Of a stretch of 10,751 nt of DNA, positions 5,851 through 10,751 are shown piece after piece. The stretch comes from Xanthobacteraceae bacterium. GTDB taxonomy: Bacteria > Pseudomonadota > Alphaproteobacteria > Rhizobiales > Xanthobacteraceae. A program made the translations under genes and the position numbers. The notes beneath the pieces were generated by a model. It searched no databases. It had not been told where the DNA came from and was given only the letters and a program-made list of their open reading frames with translations. The stretch spans positions 1 to 10,751 of the forward strand of contig JASHSE010000253.1 in the NCBI GenBank assembly GCA_030036975.1, given 5' to 3'. The first letter of the stretch is position 1; each line of letters starts with the position of its first letter.

Positions 5851-5995
5851 TTCGTCATTCCGGATCGCCGCGCAGCGGCGAGTCCGGAATCCATAAGCTC
5901 TGCGCTGGGTTATGGATTCCGGGCTCCTCGCGGAGCTTGTCATCGGCCGGCCGCTTCGGGCCGGACCCGTTGGCTTGGCCCCGGATGACAACGAA
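5851..5995. repeat. Intergenic palindromic repeat element (Bradyrhizobium-type)
   Basis: A compound palindrome of about 145 bp. The main hairpin has perfect 13-bp arms CCGGAATCCATAA (5884-5896) and TTATGGATTCCGG (5910-5922). A competing hairpin pairs ATTCCGGA (5857-5864) with TCCGGAAT (5883-5890) around an inner CGCCGC/GCGGCG stem (5866-5871/5875-5880). A third stem CCGGCC/GGCCGG lies at 5947-5952/5959-5964. The ends, TTCGTCATTCCGG and CCGGATGACAACGAA, are imperfect inverted copies. From memory, this CATTCCGG...GGAATCCATAA...TTATGGATTCC layout is a common dispersed repeat in Bradyrhizobium and relatives. It may also end transcription of the cupin gene. Confidence 0.75.
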
Positions 5996-6011
5996 ATAAT
6001 CCGGCTTGGCT

Positions 6012-6243
6012 CTACATCCCGCGGCGCGGCGCCGCCGCGAGAAAGTCTCGCAACTGCGCCGCGTAGAACTCGGCCATGCCGGTGGTGCCGTGGCCGCGGG
6101 TCTGGTCGCTCACCGGTATCAGATAGAGCTTGCCGTTCTTCACGCGCTTGAGCGGCGCGCGCGGAATAGTCGGCGGCCGACGCCGATAGGGGCAGCAGCG
6201 CACCGAGGATTGCACAGGCGGCGAATAAGCGCGCTTTGGACAT
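6012..6243 (-). pseudogene. Remnant of an exported alpha/beta hydrolase (MetX-like), internally deleted
   Basis: On the minus strand ATG 6243, with a good Shine-Dalgarno (AGGAAGG, 5 bases upstream), opens with MSKARLFAACAILGALLPLS then ASAADY, a typical signal peptide. Directly afterwards the meaningful sequence moves to another frame: LKRVKNGKLYLIPVSDQTRG then HGTTGMAEFYAAQLRDFLAA, ending APRRGM and a stop at 6012-6014. That tail resembles the C-terminus of secreted alpha/beta-fold hydrolases of the homoserine acetyltransferase-like group, including the RGHGT motif around the catalytic histidine. The original signal-peptide frame runs on as Arg-rich nonsense to 5827. So roughly 300 residues holding the nucleophile and acid appear to have been lost by internal deletion with a frame change near 6160-6170. 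No active product is expected; a short secreted peptide could still be made. Confidence 0.7.
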
Positions 6244-6304
6244 GGCGGCCTTCCTCGCTGGCGGATTTGGCCGTCCGGTAAACCTAGACGATTTTCCAGT
6301 CCCT

Positions 6305-6333
6305 TTGAATTCGGTGCGATTCGGCGCGAAAAT
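6305..6333 (+). promoter_or_regulatory. Possible sigma70-type promoter for hppA
   Basis: TTGAAT (6305-6310) and GAAAAT (6328-6333) are 17 bp apart, each 4 of 6 to consensus. The leader to the hppA ATG would be about 140 bases and contains a 7-bp GC hairpin, CGCGGCG/CGCCGCG (6374-6380/6386-6392). Low confidence: this is the best spaced pair I found in the 240-bp gap, not a clear promoter. Confidence 0.25.
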
Positions 6334-6483
6334 GCCACTCGCCGTTGCGCGCGTGGGCGTTTTATGCGATGTCCGCGGCGACTTGCGCCGCGAGGCGGGC
6401 TTGATCGCGCGGCGGGCGCCTTCCACCTACCTTCCGGGTCGGCTCCCCGTGGCCGGCCCTCTCAACAGCTGGGGTTTTCCGCC

Positions 6484-8610
6484 ATGAACGTGTTGTGGCT
6501 CATCATTCTGTGCGGCGTTTTGGCCGTGATCTACGCCGTCTGGGCCACCTATTCGGTGATGCAGGCCGACCCGGGCAGCGAGCGCATGCAGGAGATTTCG
6601 GCCGCAGTCCGCGTCGGTGCACAGGCCTATTTGCGACGGCAATATGCCACCATCGCCGCGGTCGGCGTGATCATCTTCCTGATTGTCGGCTTCTTGCTTG
6701 GCTGGCCGGTTGCCATCGGCTTCGCCATCGGCGCCATTCTGTCCGGTTCTGCCGGCTTCATCGGCATGAACGTCTCGGTGCGGGCCAATGTGCGCACGGC
6801 GCAGGCGGCGATCGGATCGCTCGCCGGCGGCTTGGAACTCGCCTTCCGGTCCGGCGCCATCACTGGGCTCTTGGTGGCCGGGCTCGCGCTCCTTGGCGTG
6901 ACCGTCTATTTCAGCATCCTCACCCAGGCGCTGCATCTGGCGGCCAACGACCGCACCGTCGTCGATTCCATGGTGGCGCTCGGCTTCGGCGCTTCGCTGA
7001 TTTCGATCTTCGCCCGCCTCGGCGGCGGCATCTTCACCAAAGGCGCCGACGTCGGCGGCGATCTGGTCGGCAAGGTCGAGGCCGGCATTCCGGAGGACGA
7101 TCCGCGCAATCCCGCCACCATCGCCGACAATGTTGGCGATAACGTCGGGGACTGCGCCGGCATGGCCGCCGACCTGTTCGAGACCTACGCCGTGACCACG
7201 GTCGCCACCATGGTGCTGGCCGCAATCTTCTTCCGCGCCGTGTCGCCCGAAACGGTGATGCGGATGATGACGTTCCCGCTCGCCATCGGCGGCGTGTGCA
7301 TCATCGCCTCGATCATCGGCACGTTCTTCGTTAAGCTTGGCGCCAATCAGTCGATCATGGGCGCGCTCTATAAGGGCATGATCGCAACCGCGGTGCTGTC
7401 GCTGATCGGTATCGCGGCTTTGGTCTATGTCCTGATCGGTTTCGGCCCGCTCGCCGGCGTCAACTATTCGGGCGCCGACCTGTACGCCTGCGGCGTCACC
7501 GGCCTGGTCGTCACCGGGCTGATCATCTGGATCACCGAATACTATACCGGCACCGATTACCGGCCGGTGCGCTCGATCGCGGTGGCTTCACAGACCGGCC
7601 ACGGCACCAATGTGATCCAGGGCCTTGCGGTATCGCTCGAAGCCACGGCTTTGCCGGCCTTGGTCATCATCGCCGGCATTTTGGTGAGCTACAATCTCGC
7701 CACCCTGTTCGGTATCGCCATTGCGGTGACGACCATGCTGGCGCTCGCCGGCATCGTGGTCGCGCTCGATGCGTTCGGGCCGGTGACCGACAATGCCGGC
7801 GGTATCGCCGAGATGGCCGGGCTGCCCAAGGAGGTGCGCAAGTCGACCGACGCGCTCGACGCGGTCGGCAACACCACCAAGGCGGTGACCAAGGGCTACG
7901 CCATCGGCTCCGCCGGCCTCGGCGCGCTGGTGCTGTTCGCCGCCTACAACGAAGATCTCAATTTCTTCATCGGTAACGCGGCGGCGCATCCTTACTTCAA
8001 AGGCGTCGTGCTGAACTTTTCGCTGAGCAATCCTTACGTCGTCGCCGGCCTGTTGTTCGGCGGCTTATTGCCGTACCTGTTCGGCGCCATGGGCATGACC
8101 GCGGTCGGCCGTGCCGCTTCTTCGATCGTCGAAGAGGTGCGGCGACAGTTCCGCGAGCGCCCCGGCATCATGAAGGGCACCGACAAGCCCGATTACGGCC
8201 GCGCCGTCGATATGCTCACCCGCGCCGCGATCAAGGAAATGATCGTGCCGTCGCTGTTACCGGTGCTCTCACCGCTGTTCGCCTATTTCGTCGTCTACTT
8301 CATCGCCGGCGGCGGCGCGGCCGGCAAATCGGCGGCGTTCTCGGCGGTCGGCGCCATGCTGCTCGGCGTCATTGTCACCGGGCTGTTCGTGGCGATCTCG
8401 ATGACCTCGGGCGGCGGCGCCTGGGACAATGCGAAGAAATACATCGAGGACGGCCATTATGGCGGCAAGGGTTCCGACGCGCACAAAGCTGCGGTGACCG
8501 GCGACACGGTCGGCGATCCCTACAAGGACACCGCCGGCCCAGCCGTCAATCCGATGATCAAGATCACCAACATCGTGGCGCTGTTGCTGCTCGCCGTGCT
8601 GGCGCATTGA
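6484..8610 (+). CDS. hppA: K+-independent proton-translocating membrane pyrophosphatase
   Basis: An inner-membrane enzyme that hydrolyses pyrophosphate and pumps H+ out of the cytoplasm. The 708-residue product has the normal length and about 16 hydrophobic segments from the first residues (MNVLWLIILCGVLAVIYAVW) to the end (NIVALLLLAVLAH). The PPi/Mg2+ site is visible: GGGIFTKGADVGGDLVGKVE with D189, D193 and K197, then DDPRNPATIADNVGDNVGD and, near the C-terminus, GDTVGDPYKDTAGPAVNP. The K+-dependence determinant reads GNTTKAVTKG, with Lys466 and Thr469. Lys and Thr at these two positions mark the K+-independent H+-pumping class, whereas K+-dependent enzymes have Ala and Gly or Ala there. 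I chose ATG 6484, where family homology starts; the in-frame upstream extension to 6364 has no family resemblance. The Shine-Dalgarno is weak. Confidence 0.97.
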   Translation: MNVLWLIILCGVLAVIYAVWATYSVMQADPGSERMQEISAAVRVGAQAYLRRQYATIAAVGVIIFLIVGFLLGWPVAIGFAIGAILSGSAGFIGMNVSVRANVRTAQAAIGSLAGGLELAFRSGAITGLLVAGLALLGVTVYFSILTQALHLAANDRTVVDSMVALGFGASLISIFARLGGGIFTKGADVGGDLVGKVEAGIPEDDPRNPATIADNVGDNVGDCAGMAADLFETYAVTTVATMVLAAIFFRAVSPETVMRMMTFPLAIGGVCIIASIIGTFFVKLGANQSIMGALYKGMIATAVLSLIGIAALVYVLIGFGPLAGVNYSGADLYACGVTGLVVTGLIIWITEYYTGTDYRPVRSIAVASQTGHGTNVIQGLAVSLEATALPALVIIAGILVSYNLATLFGIAIAVTTMLALAGIVVALDAFGPVTDNAGGIAEMAGLPKEVRKSTDALDAVGNTTKAVTKGYAIGSAGLGALVLFAAYNEDLNFFIGNAAAHPYFKGVVLNFSLSNPYVVAGLLFGGLLPYLFGAMGMTAVGRAASSIVEEVRRQFRERPGIMKGTDKPDYGRAVDMLTRAAIKEMIVPSLLPVLSPLFAYFVVYFIAGGGAAGKSAAFSAVGAMLLGVIVTGLFVAISMTSGGGAWDNAKKYIEDGHYGGKGSDAHKAAVTGDTVGDPYKDTAGPAVNPMIKITNIVALLLLAVLAH

Positions 8611-8711
8611 TCAGGGATCAGACATCAGTAATCGGCAGTCAGGGGCCGGAAAACGTGCCGGTGGCGAATCTGATGTCTGATTACTGACTTCTGATTACTG
8701 ACTACTGATAA
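8608..8711. repeat. Inverted pair of heptamer tandem arrays
   Basis: Two runs of 7-bp units face each other. Left run, 8608-8642, five units ending in (A/G)TCAG or a one-base variant: TGATCAG, GGATCAG, ACATCAG, TAATCGG, CAGTCAG. Right run, 8670-8711, six units of the complementary type: CTGATGT, CTGATTA, CTGACTT, CTGATTA, CTGACTA, CTGATAA. A 27-bp non-repeat spacer, 8643-8669, separates them. Because the units are reverse complements in their cores, RNA from either strand could fold into one long, imperfect, 7-base-phased hairpin. The first unit overlaps the hppA stop codon. Function unknown; the array lies between the convergent genes hppA and bamE. Confidence 0.8.
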
Positions 8712-8731
8712 GACGACCGTCAGGTCGTCTT
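8710..8731. terminator. Convergent hairpin at the bamE stop
   Basis: A perfect 9-bp stem, AAGACGACC (8710-8718) with GGTCGTCTT (8723-8731), closes on a 4-base loop. The bamE stop codon (8720-8722) lies in the loop. The hairpin could end transcription from hppA on the + strand and from bamE on the minus strand, though only short T-runs follow on either side. Confidence 0.5.
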
Positions 8732-9196
8732 GTCCTGTATGATGCGGAAGATGCCGTTGATGATTGACATGTCCGCGCCGCTGGTCGGCGTGGTGCGGCT
8801 GATGAAATCGAACACTTTGCCGTCCTTGAGCCCGTATTCGGCGATCCGCTGCACCCTGCGGTTCTTGTCGAAATAGACCGCGATCACGCGCTGGTCGACG
8901 ATCTTGGTCGGCATGAACGAGACCGGACGCTCGGCGCGCTGCGAAATGTAATAGAATGCCTCGCCGCTGACGGTCGCCACCGTCGACGGCGTGCCGAGCA
9001 CGAGCAGCACCTGCTCCTGCGAGGCGCCGAGCGGGATCTGCTGCAGCGCGCCCTCCGGCAGCACATAGCCGCGCTGAAAGGTTTCGCCGAAGCAGCCGCC
9101 GGGCATCAGCCCGAGCGCCAAAACGACGAGGCACGCCGCGGTGGTGCGCCGCGCGCCGCTTTGTTGGCTCCGACCGGCCGCTGCATTGCCCCGCAT
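8720..9196 (-). CDS. bamE: Outer-membrane protein assembly factor BamE (SmpA/OmlA) lipoprotein
   Basis: A small lipoprotein subunit of the BAM complex, which inserts beta-barrel proteins in the outer membrane; it is expected to be anchored on the periplasmic side of that membrane. From ATG 9196 the product has 158 residues: a basic start, a twin Arg at 16-17, a hydrophobic stretch (about 19-31), then the lipidation cysteine C35 in LMPGGC. The SmpA/OmlA domain follows: RGYVLPEGALQQIPLGASQEQVLLVLGTPS, the Tyr-Tyr strand VSGEAFYYISQRA, and VIAVYFDKNRRVQRIAEYGLKDGKVFDFISRTTPT. I prefer ATG 9196 because GGAG stands 5 bases upstream; an ATG at 9265 would add 23 Gly/Ala-rich residues before the signal peptide. 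The gene is divergent from the bc1 chaperone gene. Confidence 0.9.
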   Translation of the reverse strand: MRGNAAAGRSQQSGARRTTAACLVVLALGLMPGGCFGETFQRGYVLPEGALQQIPLGASQEQVLLVLGTPSTVATVSGEAFYYISQRAERPVSFMPTKIVDQRVIAVYFDKNRRVQRIAEYGLKDGKVFDFISRTTPTSGADMSIINGIFRIIQDKTT

Positions 9197-9330
9197 CACC
9201 GCTCCACCTTGCACCCGGCTGCCGCCTGCCGTAGCCCCATAACCCCATCGGGGCGCCGACGGCAAGCGCAGAGGCGGACCCGCCGACCCGCGCAGCCCTG
9301 CGGCTGCGTCACGAGTTAAGGACTAACTCC
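9197..9330. promoter_or_regulatory. Divergent intergenic region between bamE and the bc1 chaperone gene
   Basis: This 134-bp gap must hold both divergent promoters, but I see no clear -35/-10 pair. It contains a perfect 7-bp hairpin, CGCAGCC/GGCTGCG (9291-9297/9302-9308, loop CTGC). Just before the chaperone ATG, GAGTTA (9313-9318) and TAACTC (9324-9329) can pair, leaving most of the AAGGA Shine-Dalgarno (9318-9322) in the loop. Confidence 0.4.
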
Positions 9331-9882
9331 ATGATCCTGCGGTCATTTCGGCGCAGCCCGAAGAACGACAGCATTGTCGCGCTCTATGGCGCCATCGTGG
9401 CGCAGGCCCGTTTGCCGACGTTCTACGTCGAATTCGGCGTTCCCGATACTGTCGAGGGGCGATTCGACCTCATCGTGCTGCATCTGGTGCTGGTGTTGCG
9501 GCGGCTCGGCGCCGCCGGGGATCGCGGAGGGGATTTCGGCCAGCGGCTTTTCGACGCTTTTTGCCGCGATCTTGACGGCAATTTACGCGAGATGGGCGTC
9601 GGCGACCTTGCCGTGCCCAAGCGCATGCGCCGGTTCGGTGAAGCCTTTTACGGCCGCCAGGCGGCCTATCTCGCGGCGCTCGCGGCCGACGACCCGCTGG
9701 CCTTTGAGAACGCGCTGGCGCGCAATATCTTACAGTCCGAGGGTATCGATCGCCGAGCCGCCCGCCTGGCGCGCTATGCGCGCGCGGCGGCTTGTCAATT
9801 GGATGTCCAGGATGATGCCGACCTGTTCGGCGGTATCACTGATTTTCCCGATCCCGAGGCTTTTGCCGATGCGCGAGCATGA
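9331..9882 (+). CDS. Ubiquinol-cytochrome c chaperone (CBP3 family)
   Basis: A 183-residue protein of the Ubiq_cyt_C_chap family, bacterial relatives of mitochondrial Cbp3, which helps cytochrome b become assembled into the bc1 complex. Family features are an N-terminal helical segment (IVALYGAIVAQARLPTFYVEFGVPDTVEGRFDLIVLHLVLVLRRL), then LFDAFCRDLDGNLREMGVGDLAVPKRMRRFGEAFYGR, which is close to the family core, and a final acidic tail. The protein is likely cytoplasmic or peripheral to the inner membrane. The ATG is supported by AAGGA, 8 bases upstream, in the loop of a small hairpin. It overlaps the next gene by 14 bases, so the two are translationally coupled. Confidence 0.9.
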   Translation: MILRSFRRSPKNDSIVALYGAIVAQARLPTFYVEFGVPDTVEGRFDLIVLHLVLVLRRLGAAGDRGGDFGQRLFDAFCRDLDGNLREMGVGDLAVPKRMRRFGEAFYGRQAAYLAALAADDPLAFENALARNILQSEGIDRRAARLARYARAAACQLDVQDDADLFGGITDFPDPEAFADARA

Positions 9883-10414
9883 CCGTGATCGAGCCGAAAC
9901 GCCGTGGCACGTTGTGTTCGCGGTGGAGGACGTACCCGAAACCGGCGAGCACATGACGCTGGCTCCGGATGCCGAAACGCGGCTTGCCATCGCCCGCATG
10001 GCCGGGCTGCGCGAGCTGTCCCGGCTGGAAGCGAATTTCGATCTGTTGCGGCACGGCGCTGGCGGACTGCGCGTCACCGGCCGGGTTTCGGCCACGGTCG
10101 GCCAAAATTGCGTGGTTACACTCGAGCCCGTGCAGAGTGAGATCGAGGAGGATATCGACTTGCTCTACATGCCGGCTGCCACCACAACCGCAACCGACGG
10201 CGAGGCTGCCGCCGAGCCGAAATGGGACGACCCCGAACCGCTGATCGGCGGTGTGGTCGATCTCGGCGCGCTCGCCACCGAGTTTCTCATCCTCGGCATC
10301 GACCCTTATCCGCGCAAGCCGGGCGCCGTGTTCGAGCCGCCGCGCGATCAAAAGCCCGACGCCGGGCCATTTGCCGCGCTGGCCGGGTTGATGAAAGACC
10401 GCGATGGACGCTGA
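9869..10414 (+). CDS. DUF177 / YceD-family protein
   Basis: A 181-residue member of the DUF177 family, named in E. coli YceD and plant DCL relatives for a role in accumulation of 23S rRNA; the mechanism is not settled. Recognisable parts are WHVVFAVEDVPETGEHMTLAPDAETRLAIARMAGLRELSRLEANFDL, then LRVTGRVSATVGQNCVVTLEPVQSEIEEDIDLLY with the conserved Cys, and GGVVDLGALATEFLILGIDPYPRKPGAVF near the end. I chose ATG 9869, which gives MREHDRDRAETPWHVV and overlaps the chaperone gene by 14 bases. The frame stays open far upstream, but that part is the chaperone gene read out of frame. It is followed by plsX, a common neighbour in proteobacteria. Confidence 0.9.
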   Translation: MREHDRDRAETPWHVVFAVEDVPETGEHMTLAPDAETRLAIARMAGLRELSRLEANFDLLRHGAGGLRVTGRVSATVGQNCVVTLEPVQSEIEEDIDLLYMPAATTTATDGEAAAEPKWDDPEPLIGGVVDLGALATEFLILGIDPYPRKPGAVFEPPRDQKPDAGPFAALAGLMKDRDGR

Positions 10415-10502
10415 GCGCTGTTGTGTCGGGGCGCCGAACCGCTATTGTCGCGGTCGCTTTCGGCTCGCCTCCTTCCGGACTTGACAAAACCCGATCGTGT
10501 CG

Positions 10503-10751
10503 ATGCCAGACAAGGTCCGCATTGCGCTCGATGCGATGGGGGGAGATCACGGCCCGGCCGTGGTCGTCGCCGGCGCCGAGCTGGCGCTGCAGAAAGAGCC
10601 GGCCTCCGAGTTCCTGTTCTTCGGCAATGCCGCACAGGTGGCGCCGCTGATCGACGCGCGGCCGCCGCTCAAGGCGGTGTCGCGGCTTACCCACACCGAG
10701 ATCGCGGTGCGCATGGACGCCAAACCGAGCCAGGCGCTGCGCTATGGTCGC
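10503..10751 (+). CDS. plsX: Phosphate acyltransferase PlsX, 3'-truncated by window edge
   Basis: PlsX converts acyl-ACP to acyl-phosphate, the acyl donor for PlsY in phospholipid synthesis; it is a peripheral inner-membrane protein. The 83 visible residues start MPDKVRIALDAMGGDHGPAV, the hallmark N-terminus, and reach HTEIAVRMDAKPSQALRYGR, also highly conserved. The frame is open to the window end, so about three quarters of the protein is missing. ATG 10503 is preferred; an in-frame GTG two codons upstream (10497) is possible. No strong Shine-Dalgarno is visible. The 88-bp gap after the DUF177 gene leaves room for a promoter, but read-through from the upstream pair is equally possible. Confidence 0.95.
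   Translation, partial: MPDKVRIALDAMGGDHGPAVVVAGAELALQKEPASEFLFFGNAAQVAPLIDARPPLKAVSRLTHTEIAVRMDAKPSQALRYGR

Noticed and set aside
6427..6936. Long minus-strand open frame opposite hppA
   Set aside because: It is complementary to a strongly conserved membrane protein gene; its Gly/Asp/Arg-rich composition reflects codon bias of the opposite strand.
8670..8711. Heptamer array considered as a CRISPR or coding repeat
   Set aside because: Units are 7 bp with no spacers, and no open frame with a start uses them as codons; it is neither a CRISPR array nor a coding repeat.
10481..10486. Perfect TTGACA -35 ahead of plsX
   Set aside because: At 17-bp spacing the -10 would fall on TGCCAG inside the plsX start; no -10-like hexamer is present, so it is not supported as a promoter.

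Overview
The window looks like chromosome from a GC-rich alphaproteobacterium of the Hyphomicrobiales, in the Bradyrhizobium/Rhodopseudomonas/Pseudolabrys neighbourhood. The basis is protein character (RibH, NusB, ThiL, HppA, cytochrome bc1 chaperone, DUF177, PlsX), the gene order as I remember it for that group, and an intergenic palindrome of the CATTCCGG...GGAATCCATAA...TTATGGATTCC type, which I associate with Bradyrhizobium relatives. No taxonomic search was possible.

Layout. (1) 1-4215: a tightly packed riboflavin/NusB/thiamine operon on the + strand: ribD (5' end cut off), ribE (riboflavin synthase), ribH (lumazine synthase), nusB, thiL. A Phd-type antitoxin/PIN (VapC-type) toxin pair sits between ribE and ribH, with its own double-palindrome operator. 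(2) 4216-6483: a loosely coded interval of about 2.3 kb between thiL and hppA. It holds a small exported protein with a dubious tail, a possible 30-codon minus-strand ORF whose Shine-Dalgarno lies in a hairpin, several stem-loops, a cupin protein with a histone-H1-like basic tail, an intergenic palindromic repeat, and the deletion remnant of an exported alpha/beta hydrolase on the minus strand. (3) 6484-8610: hppA, a proton-pumping membrane pyrophosphatase of the K+-independent type. (4) 8608-8731: an unusual inverted pair of heptamer arrays, then a convergent hairpin. (5) 8720-9196 (minus): bamE, an outer-membrane assembly lipoprotein. (6) 9331-10751 (+): cytochrome bc1 assembly chaperone, DUF177/YceD protein and the start of plsX.

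How the genes work together. ribD, ribE and ribH cover most of the path from GTP-derived pyrimidine to riboflavin. thiL makes thiamine diphosphate and nusB serves rRNA antitermination, a common alphaproteobacterial cofactor/translation cluster. HppA recovers the energy of pyrophosphate as a proton gradient. The last block is a housekeeping envelope/respiration/lipid cluster.

No CRISPR, rRNA, tRNA, transposase or phage gene was seen. I did not find a clear new multi-gene system. The most unusual items are the heptamer arrays after hppA, the toxin-antitoxin pair inside the rib operon, the hairpin-covered small ORF at 4875-4967, and the hydrolase reduced to its signal peptide plus C-terminus.
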